Below, one piece after another: positions 16,980 to 24,834 of a stretch of 64,000 nt of DNA; the first letter of the stretch is position 1; every line of letters begins with the position of its first letter. The notes below the pieces were generated by a model, which did not search any database, was not told the DNA's origin, and saw only the letters and a list, made by a program, of their open reading frames with translations. The translations under genes and the position numbers were made by a program. Origin of the DNA: Roseospirillum parvum (GTDB taxonomy: Bacteria > Pseudomonadota > Alphaproteobacteria > Rhodospirillales > Rhodospirillaceae); contig NZ_FNCV01000007.1 of assembly GCF_900100455.1 (NCBI RefSeq), positions 165,451-229,450 on the forward strand, written 5' to 3'.

Positions 16980-18062
16980 ATGTCCCTGTATCGCCTGGCT
17001 TGGCCGCTGATCGAGCGGCTCGAACCCGAAAACGCCCACCGTCTGGCCATCAAGGTGCTGGCCTCCGGTTTCGGTGGACGCCAGAAGACTCCCGATGATC
17101 CGGCCCTGGCGGTCGAGGTGTTCGGCCGCCGCTTCCCCAACCCGGTCGGCCTCGCCGCCGGCTTCGACAAGGACGCCGAGTGCCCCGACGCCTGCCTCAG
17201 GCTGGGCTTCGCCTTCACCGAGGTGGGCGCCGTCACCCCCCGGCCCCAGGCGGGCAACGCCAAGCCCCGCCTGTTCCGCCTGCCGGAGAATATGGCGGTG
17301 ATCAACCGCATGGGCTTCAACAACCAGGGCCTGGAGGCGATGACCGCCCGCCTCGGCGCCCGGCGCGGCCCCTCCAACCCCAACCCCGGGCCGGTCGGGG
17401 TGAACCTGGGCGTCAACCGCGACAGCGAGGACGCCCCGGCCGACTACGCCGCCGGCGCCCGCGCCCTGGCCCCGCTGGCCGACTTCCTCACCGTCAACGT
17501 CTCCTCGCCCAACACCGCCGGCCTGCGCGCCCTGCAAAGCCGGGCCAACCTGACCACCATCCTGGCCGCCACCCGCGAGGCCCGCGACGCCGCGTGCGCC
17601 GAAGCCGGCTGCCCAACCCCGCCCCTGCTTCTGAAAATCGCCCCCGACCTGACCGAGGAAGACCTCGCCGACATCGTCGCCACGGCCCTGGAAGACGGCG
17701 GACCGGACGGCCTGATCATCTCCAACACCACCATCGCCCGGCCGCCCCAACTGAACGGACCCCACCGCGCCGAACCGGGCGGCCTGTCCGGCCGGCCGCT
17801 GTTCGAGGCCTCGACCGCCCTGCTCAGCGAAGTCTACCGACGCACCGGCGGCAAACTGCCCCTGATCGGCGTCGGCGGCATCGAAGACGGCGCCACCGCC
17901 TACGCCAAGATCCTGGCCGGGGCCAGCCTGATCCAACTCTATACCGCCCTCGTCTTCAAAGGCCCCGAACTGCTGCCCGCCCTCAAACACGACCTCGCCG
18001 AACGCCTGAAAGCCGACGGCTTCGAAACCCTGCAAGACGCCATCGGCGCCGGCGCCGACTGA
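16980..18062 (+). CDS. pyrD: Dihydroorotate dehydrogenase (quinone), class 2
   Basis: 360 residues. It oxidises dihydroorotate to orotate in pyrimidine synthesis, at the inner membrane face, using FMN and ubiquinone. The N-terminal amphipathic helix region typical of class 2 (R-L-A-W-P-L-I-E-R-L-E-P-E-N-A-H) is present. Also visible are G-L-A-A-G-F-D-K-D, G-F-x-E-V-G-x-V-T-P-R-P-Q, R-M-G-F-N-N, the catalytic-serine segment N-V-S-S-P-N-T, K-I-A-P-D, and V-G-G-I-x-x-G near the end. It ends before element B, which separates it from the convergent ctrA gene. Confidence 0.96.
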   Translation: MSLYRLAWPLIERLEPENAHRLAIKVLASGFGGRQKTPDDPALAVEVFGRRFPNPVGLAAGFDKDAECPDACLRLGFAFTEVGAVTPRPQAGNAKPRLFRLPENMAVINRMGFNNQGLEAMTARLGARRGPSNPNPGPVGVNLGVNRDSEDAPADYAAGARALAPLADFLTVNVSSPNTAGLRALQSRANLTTILAATREARDAACAEAGCPTPPLLLKIAPDLTEEDLADIVATALEDGGPDGLIISNTTIARPPQLNGPHRAEPGGLSGRPLFEASTALLSEVYRRTGGKLPLIGVGGIEDGATAYAKILAGASLIQLYTALVFKGPELLPALKHDLAERLKADGFETLQDAIGAGAD

Positions 18063-18081
18063 GGCTCCGCCCGAGCCACGT

Positions 18082-18285
18082 CAAAGGGGCGCCGCCCCTT
18101 TGAAATCCCCGCTGGGGAGGCCCGAGGCCTCCCCAGACCCCACCATGAGTCAAAGCCGGGAAAGAGGGGGTGTCTGAGCGCGCGCGCTCAGACACCCCCT
18201 CTTTCCCGGCTTTAAGTCGCGGCGGGGGTCCGGGGGAGCCCCAGGCTCCCCCGGCGGGGGTTCCAAGGGGGCAGCGCCCCCTTGG
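18082..18285. repeat. Convergent-gene palindromic element B
   Basis: 204 bp between the stops of pyrD and ctrA, in the opposite orientation to element A. The central perfect 29-bp stem is 18152-18180 with 18185-18213 (loop CGCG). Its stem sequence differs from A and D at several paired positions, yet pairing is complete. Confidence 0.85.
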
Positions 18286-18303
18286 CCTGGCTCGGCGGGA
18301 GCT

Positions 18304-18996
18304 TCAGGCGGCGTTGGCGGGATCGGGGTGGCGCAGGACGTAGCCGCGTCCCCAGACGGTTTCGATGTAGGTATCGCCGCCGGTGGCGGTGGCGATTTTC
18401 TTGCGCAGTTTGCAGATGAAGACGTCGATGATTTTCAGCTCCGGTTCGTCCAGGCCGCCGTAGAGGTGATTGAGGAACTGTTCCTTGGTGAGGGTGGTTC
18501 CACGGCGCATGGCGAGCAGTTCGAGGATGCCGTATTCCTTGCCGGTCAGGTGCAGCGGGGTGCCGTCGACGTCGGCGGTGCGGGCATCCAGGTTGACGGT
18601 CAGCCGGCCGACCGCGACGCGCGATTCGGCGTGTCCCTTGGAGCGTCGCACGATGGCCTGGATGCGGGCGATCAGTTCGGCCTTGTCGAAGGGTTTGGTC
18701 AGGTAGTCGTCGGCGCCGACGCCGAGCCCCTTGACCTTGCTTTCCGGGCCGCCGAGGCCGGAGAGGATGAGCACCGGGGTGGTCACCCGGCTGTTGCGCA
18801 GGCCGCGCAGCACGTCGAGACCGTCCATGTCGGGCAGCATGAGGTCGAGCAGGATGATGTCGTAGTCGTACAGGCGGCCGATTTCCAGGCCGTCCTCGCC
18901 TTGCGCGGTGGCGTCGACCACCCAGTTCTCGTGGCGCAACATGGCTTCCACGGCGCGGGCGGTGGAGGGATCGTCCTCGATCAGCAGAACCCGCAT
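18304..18996 (-). CDS. ctrA: Cell-cycle response regulator CtrA
   Basis: 230 residues, the usual length. An OmpR-type receiver is followed by a winged helix. The phospho-acceptor is the Asp in L-L-D-L-M-L-P-D, with the acidic pair E-D-D near the N-terminus and K-P-F at the usual place. The C-terminal half contains the highly conserved H-L-T-G-K-E-Y and the [11 protein letters not shown] recognition helix. CtrA controls flagellar, division and methyltransferase genes in alphaproteobacteria; in Rhodospirillum relatives it governs motility rather than viability. Upstream lie TTAACC/TTAATA motifs and two GANTC sites. A perfect CtrA box stands before the nearby fliI gene. Confidence 0.95.
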   Translation of the reverse strand: MRVLLIEDDPSTARAVEAMLRHENWVVDATAQGEDGLEIGRLYDYDIILLDLMLPDMDGLDVLRGLRNSRVTTPVLILSGLGGPESKVKGLGVGADDYLTKPFDKAELIARIQAIVRRSKGHAESRVAVGRLTVNLDARTADVDGTPLHLTGKEYGILELLAMRRGTTLTKEQFLNHLYGGLDEPELKIIDVFICKLRKKIATATGGDTYIETVWGRGYVLRHPDPANAA

Positions 18997-19083
18997 GGCG
19001 GGGCCTCCCTTATGTAAGGGTAAAGGGCGGTGGCCCGGTCCGGTGTGTGGACGGGCGCCGAACCGCGCGCGGTTCGCGAAGGC

Positions 19084-19149
19084 TTAACCAAGGTTAATAA
19101 AAGGCAGGGTACCAGCCCTTCACCATAAGGGCAAGGAATCCGGCGAGTC
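19084..19149 (-). promoter_or_regulatory. ctrA upstream region with TTAA pair and two GANTC sites
   Basis: TTAA at 19084-19087 and 19094-19097 are separated by 6 bp, one less than the CtrA consensus spacing. GAATC (19136-19140) and GAGTC (19145-19149) are CcrM methylation sites. In Caulobacter the P1 promoter of ctrA is both methylation-controlled and autoregulated; a similar layout is plausible here but unproven. Confidence 0.4.
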
Positions 19150-19157
19150 GCCCGATG

Positions 19158-20117
19158 TCAGGCCGATTCCGGGGGGCTCGTCAAGCGGGCCCGGGCTTCG
19201 ATCAGGGCGGGATCGTCCAGGCGCCCGGCCAGGGCGTCCACCTGATCGCGGCACAGTTCGCGGTGACGCTGGGCGTTATCCAGGTCGCCGGCGCGCAGGG
19301 CCTGATCCAGACGCTCGGCATGGCGCAGGGCCCACCACAGGGCGATCACCGGCTTAAGGCAGGTAACCCGGGCCTCCGGGGGGGCGGCGCCGGCCGCTTC
19401 GGCCCAGGCGGCGAGCAGGGCGGCCTGGGCCGGTTGGGGCAGCTCGGCCTGGGCGATCAGCTCGGCCAGATCGAGGTGCGGGTCGCCCATCCCGGAGAGC
19501 GCCCAGTCGATCAGTTGCACGCGCCTGGGGCCGATCACCAGCCGGCGCGGCGTCAGGTCGTTGTGGCACGGGGTTTCGGGCGGCGCGGTGGCGCGCAGCA
19601 GGGGGCGCAGGGCCTCGACCTCGGCCGCCAGATGGTCGATGCGGCCCAGGCTGTCGGTGTCCCAGGCCTCGAGCACCGGGCGCCAGCGGGCCAGCCGGTC
19701 CCACACCGTGAAGCGGTGGCGGAAGGCCGCCCCCCGGTGCAGCCGGCCGAGCAGCCGGCCGACGCGGCCGGCCACCTGGGGCTCGGCCAGGGCGCGCGGG
19801 GTGGCCGGGCTGCCCTCGGGCCAGGCGAAGACGACCAGCCCGTCGGCGGGGTCGGCGAACAGCAGCGGCGGGGCCAGGCCGCGCCCGGCGGCGGCGGTCC
19901 AGTTGTCGATCTCCTCGCCGTGCGCCTCGGGGACCGGGGTGCCCTCGGGCAGGCGCAGGGCGACCCGGGTGCCGCCCACCTCGATCAGCCCCAGGTCGCC
20001 GCCGACCAGCCGGCGCCAGCCGACCCCGGCCGGCTGGTCGGCCAGCGGGGCGAGCAGCGGCACCCGGCGCATGGCCTGGCGGATGGGGTCGGGCGGCGGG
20101 GGCAGCAAAGGGGCCAT
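19158..20117 (-). CDS. APH/choline-kinase-type phosphotransferase
   Basis: 319 residues with a kinase-like aminoglycoside-phosphotransferase fold. The catalytic loop reads C-H-N-D-L-T-P-R-R (the usual H-x-D-x-x-x-x-N has Arg where Asn is expected) and the metal-binding motif L-I-D-W follows about 20 residues later. Choline/ethanolamine kinases and small-molecule kinases share this pattern. The substrate is unknown. It lies upstream of ctrA on the same strand with 161 bp between them, and is divergent from fliI. The altered catalytic-loop residue could mean weakened activity. Confidence 0.65.
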   Translation of the reverse strand: MAPLLPPPPDPIRQAMRRVPLLAPLADQPAGVGWRRLVGGDLGLIEVGGTRVALRLPEGTPVPEAHGEEIDNWTAAAGRGLAPPLLFADPADGLVVFAWPEGSPATPRALAEPQVAGRVGRLLGRLHRGAAFRHRFTVWDRLARWRPVLEAWDTDSLGRIDHLAAEVEALRPLLRATAPPETPCHNDLTPRRLVIGPRRVQLIDWALSGMGDPHLDLAELIAQAELPQPAQAALLAAWAEAAGAAPPEARVTCLKPVIALWWALRHAERLDQALRAGDLDNAQRHRELCRDQVDALAGRLDDPALIEARARLTSPPESA

Positions 20118-20127
20118 GGCAACCGGG

Positions 20128-20142
20128 TTAAGCGGGCGTTAA
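20128..20142 (+). promoter_or_regulatory. CtrA box TTAA-N7-TTAA before fliI
   Basis: TTAA at 20128-20131, seven bases, TTAA at 20139-20142: an exact match to the CtrA full site, 70 bp before the fliI start in the fliI/kinase divergent gap. The seven bases (GCGGGCG) are GC-rich, so chance TTAA pairs are unlikely here. Confidence 0.7.
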
Positions 20143-20212
20143 GCGGCGGATGCCTAAAGTATCGCCCCCACCGGCGGGTGGGAAGAGCCCCCGAGCCGCG
20201 AGCCCCGCCTCC

Positions 20213-21607
20213 ATGTCCGAGCCCCTTCTGTCCGAGACCATCCGTGGCCTGACCAAGGAGATCGAGCGCCTGCCCGGCCACACCCTGTTCGGGCGGGTGT
20301 CGGCGATCCAGGGCATGTTGGTCGAGATCGGCGGCATCCTGGGCCAGCTTTCGGTCGGCGACCGCTGCCGGGTGATCGCCCGCGACCAGCGCCGGGTGCC
20401 TTGCGAGGTGGTCGGCTTCGCCGAGGGCAAGACCCTTCTCATGCCCTTCGAGCCCTTGGACGGCATCGGCCTGGGGGCGCGGGTCGAGGTGGCCGACGCC
20501 GACCCGGTGCTGTATCCGGCCGATGGCTGGCTGGGCCGGGTGGTCAACGCCTTCGGCGATCCGGTCGACGGCGGCCCGCCACTGCCCGCCGGCGAGCGGG
20601 CCTATGCCATTCGGGGTCGCCCGCCGCCTGCCCACACCCGCCAGCGGGTGGGCGGCAAGCTCGACCTGGGGGTGCGCGTCATCAACACCTTCCTGACCTG
20701 CTGCAAAGGCCAGCGGATGGGCATCTTCGCCGGCTCGGGCGTCGGCAAGTCGACCGTGCTGTCGATGATGACCCGCCACACCACGGCCGATGTGATCGTG
20801 CTGGGCCTGGTCGGCGAGCGCGGCCGCGAGGCCCGCGAGTTCATCGAGGACGACCTGGGCGAGGAAGGGATGCGGCGCGCCGTGGTGGTGGTGGCGACCA
20901 GCGACGAAACCCCCTTGATGCGCCGTCAGGCGGCCTACACCACGCTGGCCGTGGCCGAGTACTTCCGCGACCAGGGCAAGGAGGTGCTGTGCCTGATGGA
21001 CAGCGTGACCCGCTTTGCCATGGCCCAGCGCGAGATCAGCCTGTCGGCCGGCGAGCCACCAGCCTCGAAGGGCTACACGCCGACCGTCTTCGCCGAATTG
21101 CCGCGCCTTCTGGAGCGCGCCGGGCCGGGGCGCATCGGCCAGGGCTCGATCACCGGGCTGTTCACCGTGCTGGTCGAGGGCGACGACCACAACGAGCCGG
21201 TCAGCGATGCCGTGCGCGGCATCCTCGACGGCCACATCGTGCTCGACCGGGCGATTGCCGAGCGCGGCCGCTATCCGGCGGTGAACGTGCTGCGCAGCGT
21301 CTCGCGGACCATGCCCGACTGCAACAGCGAGCCCGAGAACCAACTGGTCGACCGGGCACGGCGCCTGATGGCCACCTTTGAGGACATGAGCGAGCTGATC
21401 CGCCTGGGCGCCTACCGCAGCGGCAGCAACGCCGAGGTCGATCAGGCCATCCACTACCAGCCGGGGCTCGACGACTTCCTGTCGCAGCGCAAGGACGACG
21501 CGACCAGCCTGGCCGATGGCTACCGGCGGCTGGCCGGCCTGCTCGACCTGGACGATCCGAACCTGGACGATCCGACGGCGCCGCCGACCGGGGCAGCGGA
21601 CGGTTAA
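20213..21607 (+). CDS. fliI: Flagellar export ATPase FliI
   Basis: 464 residues. It is the hexameric ATPase of the flagellar type III export apparatus at the cytoplasmic membrane, where it prepares substrates with FliH and FliJ. Walker A is G-S-G-V-G-K-S-T near residue 180, Walker B is V-L-C-L-M-D-S, and E-R-G-R-E-A-R-E-F is the FliI/F1-type catalytic segment. G-Y-T-P-T-V-F-A-E-L-P is also typical of FliI rather than F1-beta. fliJ starts 3 bp after the stop. A perfect CtrA box lies upstream. The C-terminal tail ends in D-D/P/T-rich sequence, which varies among species. Confidence 0.96.
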   Translation: MSEPLLSETIRGLTKEIERLPGHTLFGRVSAIQGMLVEIGGILGQLSVGDRCRVIARDQRRVPCEVVGFAEGKTLLMPFEPLDGIGLGARVEVADADPVLYPADGWLGRVVNAFGDPVDGGPPLPAGERAYAIRGRPPPAHTRQRVGGKLDLGVRVINTFLTCCKGQRMGIFAGSGVGKSTVLSMMTRHTTADVIVLGLVGERGREAREFIEDDLGEEGMRRAVVVVATSDETPLMRRQAAYTTLAVAEYFRDQGKEVLCLMDSVTRFAMAQREISLSAGEPPASKGYTPTVFAELPRLLERAGPGRIGQGSITGLFTVLVEGDDHNEPVSDAVRGILDGHIVLDRAIAERGRYPAVNVLRSVSRTMPDCNSEPENQLVDRARRLMATFEDMSELIRLGAYRSGSNAEVDQAIHYQPGLDDFLSQRKDDATSLADGYRRLAGLLDLDDPNLDDPTAPPTGAADG

Positions 21608-21610
21608 GCC

Positions 21611-22045
21611 ATGGCCCGCGACCTTGCCACCGTCATCCGCCTGCGCCAGTGGGAAGTGGACGAACAGCGCCGCGCCCTGGCCGAATGGCTGGCCGCCGAG
21701 CAGCGGGCGTTGGACCTTCAGGCCGCCCTGGCCGAGGGCCTGAAGGCGGAACAGAGAATCGCCGCCGGCAACCCGATGACCTCGGGCCTGACCTATGGTC
21801 CGTTCGCCACCGCCTATCTGGCCAAGCAGGAGGAGTTGGCCCAGGCCCTGGCCAACACCCGGGCCCGCATCCAGCAGACCCAGGACCGCCTGGCCGAAAC
21901 CTTCAAGGAACTGAAGACCTTCGAGATCGCCCAGGCGGCCCGCGACGAGCGGGCGCGCAAGGAGTTGGCGCGCAAGGACCAGATGGTGCTGGACGAGGTG
22001 GCCCTGAACCTGCACCGCCGGCAGGGCAAGACCGCCGGGAGCTGA
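21611..22045 (+). CDS. fliJ: Flagellar export protein FliJ
   Basis: 144 residues, almost entirely helical and coiled-coil, with the FliJ pattern of heptads rich in Ala, Gln, Glu and Arg and an R-x-x-K-E-L-A-R-K-D-Q segment near the end. FliJ sits in the centre of the FliI ring and links it to FlhA. The position 3 bp downstream of fliI supports the call, as FliJ sequences diverge strongly. Confidence 0.88.
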   Translation: MARDLATVIRLRQWEVDEQRRALAEWLAAEQRALDLQAALAEGLKAEQRIAAGNPMTSGLTYGPFATAYLAKQEELAQALANTRARIQQTQDRLAETFKELKTFEIAQAARDERARKELARKDQMVLDEVALNLHRRQGKTAGS

Positions 22046-22082
22046 GCGGGGCGCCTTGTGGCAACACATTCAATGAGGCGCC

Positions 22083-23225
22083 TTACGGCACCTCGCGGCG
22101 CAGGCCGGGGGGCAGGGGTTTCAGGGCGTGGGTCGGGATGAAGCCCATGCTGTCTTCCGGCCCCAGGACGCGGGCCCAGTGGGCCTGCCCGTCGGCCCCG
22201 GCGAGCAGGTCGATCAACAGCACGATGCTGCCCGGCGCCAGTTCGGCGACCACCACGCTGCCGGCATCCGGGCTGATGTGAAGCCTCACGGCGCCATTTT
22301 CCCGCCCACCGTTTTCCCGCCCACCCGCGCCATTTTCCCGCCCACCGCCCAGGGCATACAGATGGCCGGTGGAGAGCACGGTCAGGCGCCCCCCCGGCAC
22401 CGCCGTGGGCGGCGGCGGGTCGGGGGCCAGCAGCCCACCCACCGTCTGCCGGGCCCACGGATAGACCCCCACCGACAGCCCGGCGACGAGCAGGGCGACC
22501 GGCAGCCAGTGCAGCCAGCGGCCACGTCCGGGGCGGCGCCAGGCGTCGCGCACCGGCGGGTAGGCGCGTTGCGGCAGGGCGGCCAGGACGCCATCGACCG
22601 GCTTGCGGCTTTCCGCGTCGGGGGCGAAGCGGCGGGCCTGCAGGGCCAGGCCGTGGGCCAGCTCGGGCCGGCCGCGCCACAGGAAGGCCCGCGCCTGATC
22701 GAGCAGCAGGCGGCGGTTCTCGGCGACCGGCCTTGTGCCGCCCAGGGCGTTGCCGAACAGGGCCTTCACGGTGGCCCACGGCCCGCCCAGGCTCCACCAG
22801 CCGAACAGCCAGCAATGCAGGCTGGCCTTGAGGCCGGCGGCCTCGACACAGCGCGAACAGAAGACCCGGCCCCGGCGCTCGACGCGGGTTTTCCACAACC
22901 GGCCGCTGACCCGGGTGAACACCACGTGGCGCGGCTGGGCGGAAACCTTGCCACACACGCAGCGGGTCAGGGGCGCCGCCGGTGGTGGCGGCGCCTGGGC
23001 CGGCTGGCCGGCGTCGTAGCGGGCCCGCGCCTGCGGGTCGGCGAGCACCCGATAGGCCTCGACCAGCCGCTGGAAGGCATCGGCGGCCGCCGGGCCGGGG
23101 TTGTGGTCCGGGTGCAGTTGCTTGGCCTGGCGGTGATAGGCCCGCTTCAGGGCGTCGGCGCCCGCCCCCGGCGTGACGCCAAGGATGGTGTAGTAGCCTT
23201 CGGGGTCCGGCCCGGCCCGCGCCAT
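22083..23225 (-). CDS. Membrane-bound J-domain protein with cysteine cluster
   Basis: 380 residues. The N-terminal J domain (about 9-72) keeps H-P-D and would stimulate a DnaK-type chaperone. A four-cysteine region (C-V-C and C-S-R-C, about 88-130) may bind zinc. A hydrophobic membrane helix (about 245-265) follows, then a Gly/Arg/Asn-rich repeat (G-G-R-E-N-G units, about 300-318) and a small C-terminal beta domain with an SH3-like W-A-R-V-L-G pattern. The combination places the J domain in the cytoplasm and the last domain outside. The family is not named. It lies 16 bp after an unknown gene on the same strand. Confidence 0.6.
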   Translation of the reverse strand: MARAGPDPEGYYTILGVTPGAGADALKRAYHRQAKQLHPDHNPGPAAADAFQRLVEAYRVLADPQARARYDAGQPAQAPPPPAAPLTRCVCGKVSAQPRHVVFTRVSGRLWKTRVERRGRVFCSRCVEAAGLKASLHCWLFGWWSLGGPWATVKALFGNALGGTRPVAENRRLLLDQARAFLWRGRPELAHGLALQARRFAPDAESRKPVDGVLAALPQRAYPPVRDAWRRPGRGRWLHWLPVALLVAGLSVGVYPWARQTVGGLLAPDPPPPTAVPGGRLTVLSTGHLYALGGGRENGAGGRENGGRENGAVRLHISPDAGSVVVAELAPGSIVLLIDLLAGADGQAHWARVLGPEDSMGFIPTHALKPLPPGLRREVP

Positions 23226-23241
23226 GGGAAGGGTCGCCGCC

Positions 23242-23646
23242 TCAGCCGGTCAGGGCCGGGTTGGCCCAGCCCGGCTGGCGTTCTTCGACGGTCACCCGGT
23301 GGCGCGCCCCGGCGGTGCCGTGGCTGGCCTTGAGGCACAGCCAGCGCGGCACCAGGGCGTTCAGCAGGTCGTCGTGAAAGGCCACGGCGAGGCTTTCCAG
23401 GTCGGGCCAGGGCTGCGCCGCCACCAGGTCGAGCGCCGCCGTCAGCCCGGCCGCCTCGAGGATCAGGCGGTCGGGCACATAGGCCACGGCCAGCCCGACC
23501 CGCCCCGCCAGGGGGGCCCCGTCGGGCAGCGCCACCGTGCGCCGCCAATCGACCAGATAGTCGCTGGCCGGGCGAGGGTTGGGGCGAACGGTCAGGGCGG
23601 CCCGGCGCCGGGCGCGGTCGTCATGGGGGTGGGTCGGGGAACACAT
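23242..23646 (-). CDS. Conserved-looking small protein, unknown function
   Basis: 134 residues, no membrane segments. The order D-Y-L-V-D-W, Y-V-P-D-R-L-I-L-E and F-H-D-D-L-L-N-A-L-V-P-R-W recalls the tunnelling-fold enzyme QueF, where V-P-D..E-S-K-S and F-H-E..A-L-x-P-R-W occur, but the catalytic cysteine of QueF is absent. This likeness is faint and could be coincidental. The gene is followed 16 bp later by the J-domain gene. Upstream lie short tandem repeats. Confidence 0.4.
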   Translation of the reverse strand: MCSPTHPHDDRARRRAALTVRPNPRPASDYLVDWRRTVALPDGAPLAGRVGLAVAYVPDRLILEAAGLTAALDLVAAQPWPDLESLAVAFHDDLLNALVPRWLCLKASHGTAGARHRVTVEERQPGWANPALTG

Positions 23647-23678
23647 CGTGCCCCATCATGAACCGGCCGCCCGGCGCC

Positions 23679-23730
23679 GGCAAGTTGGCTCGGCAAGTTG
23701 GCTCGGCAAGTTGGCACGGCAAGCTGGCAC
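23679..23730. repeat. Four tandem copies of a 13-bp unit
   Basis: GGCAAGTTGGCTC-type units at 23679, 23692, 23705 and 23718, just upstream of the unknown gene's start. A 15-bp unit (CCTGCTTGGGTTTGC) is duplicated at 23791-23820, directly after the stop of the lipoprotein gene. Confidence 0.85.
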
Positions 23731-23843
23731 GATGCCGACGCCCACCCCACGACTCCCGACCGGGACCGCCGCCGGGCCGCCGTGACTTTCCCTGCTTGGG
23801 TTTGCCCTGCTTGGGTTTGCCCGGCTCGGCCCCCGTGGGGCGA

Positions 23844-24122
23844 TCAGCCTTCGGCCGGCGGATTCTGGCACTGGACGGTGCGCTGGCGCCAGTCGACATG
23901 GCTGTTGATCGGGCGCTTGGTGGGCACGTCGCTGATCACCACCGGCTGCTGGCCCCGGTCGGCGCAGTAGGCGGCGATCCCGGCGGTGGCGGTGGGCCGC
24001 CCGGACGGTTCGACATAGGTGGCGACGACGCGGCCATCACCCGACTCGAGGACATGGGTCCCGGGCACGGCGCAGGCGCCCAGAGCCAGGACGGCGGTGG
24101 CGGCGAGACTGGCTTTGATCAT
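23844..24122 (-). CDS. Small lipoprotein, paralogue of the next gene
   Basis: 92 residues. A lipoprotein signal ends in L-G-A-C (Cys17), so the mature protein should be membrane-anchored. The mature part shares G-x-x-V-L-x-S-G-D-G-(K/R)-V-V, then Y-C-A-(S/D), D-W-R-Q, and C-Q-(D/N)-P-P-A-E with the neighbouring gene at 24325. Three cysteines besides the lipid one could form a disulfide. No named family. The two genes look like a recent tandem duplication. Confidence 0.7.
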   Translation of the reverse strand: MIKASLAATAVLALGACAVPGTHVLESGDGRVVATYVEPSGRPTATAGIAAYCADRGQQPVVISDVPTKRPINSHVDWRQRTVQCQNPPAEG

Positions 24123-24324
24123 GCTCGGCCTCCGGTTTTCGAGGGTGGGAAGGTCTATCGGATACCCCCGTCACCTAATGCCGTTTCGATGGTGGTCAAC
24201 CATCGAGCCACCGATTCAAAGCCCTGATCTCCATGCGGAAATCACCTCGCAGGCCTGTCGCGCGGGGGACCCGACCCGCGACGCCGGGCCCGAACGCGGT
24301 CCATGATCGGACCGGCCGGCGGAC

Positions 24325-24603
24325 TCAGCTTTCGGCCGGCGGGTCCTGGCACTCGAAAGTGACCTGGCGCCAATCGATCAGGGTGTTGAGGTTGCCGTGA
24401 TAGGGCTCGTCGGCCACCCGCACCGCCACCTGATCCATCGAGGCGCAGTAGCGGCTGGCGCCCTGGTTGGCCGAGGCCAGCCCGGAAGCGTCGGCATAGG
24501 CGGTCACCACCTTGCCGTCGCCGGAGTCCAGAACCTGGGCCCCGGACACCGCGCAGCCGGCCAAGCCAAGCGCCGCGACAGCGGCAAGCATCATCCTGGT
24601 CAT
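24325..24603 (-). CDS. Small lipoprotein, paralogue of the previous gene
   Basis: 92 residues, the same length as its neighbour at 23844. The lipobox is L-A-G-C. It is clearly homologous across the whole length (V-L-D-S-G-D-G-K-V-V, D-W-R-Q, C-Q-D-P-P-A-E). The start at 24603 gives a normal lipoprotein signal, while an ATG 75 bp upstream would place a long unneeded leader. About 200 bp separate the pair, enough for separate promoters. The function is unknown. Confidence 0.7.
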   Translation of the reverse strand: MTRMMLAAVAALGLAGCAVSGAQVLDSGDGKVVTAYADASGLASANQGASRYCASMDQVAVRVADEPYHGNLNTLIDWRQVTFECQDPPAES

Positions 24604-24820
24604 GGGACTCCCTCCGTCAAGTTGATACGAGCTCCAAGGAACCTGCTCACAGGGTGGCAAATCTGGCGCGGCAATCAACCGCCCATTGATCTGAGCGGAA
24701 AAATCGCATCATGTCCATATGGAATAGAAGATCCCGCGCCCAGCCCTCTTGCGCCGTCCTTGCGAAGGATTAAAAACAGGGCAACCTTCGCCACCGCCGC
24801 GCCCCTTCCGCCCCGGGGCC

Positions 24821-24834
24821 AGGAGACTCCACCA
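24821..24834 (+). promoter_or_regulatory. Ribosome-binding site in front of a non-canonical ATC start
   Basis: AGGAG (24821-24825) is followed after 8 bases by ATC at 24834. No ATG, GTG or TTG occurs in this frame between the upstream stop (24771) and residue 81 of the open frame, although a full signal peptide is encoded in that stretch. Confidence 0.45.
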
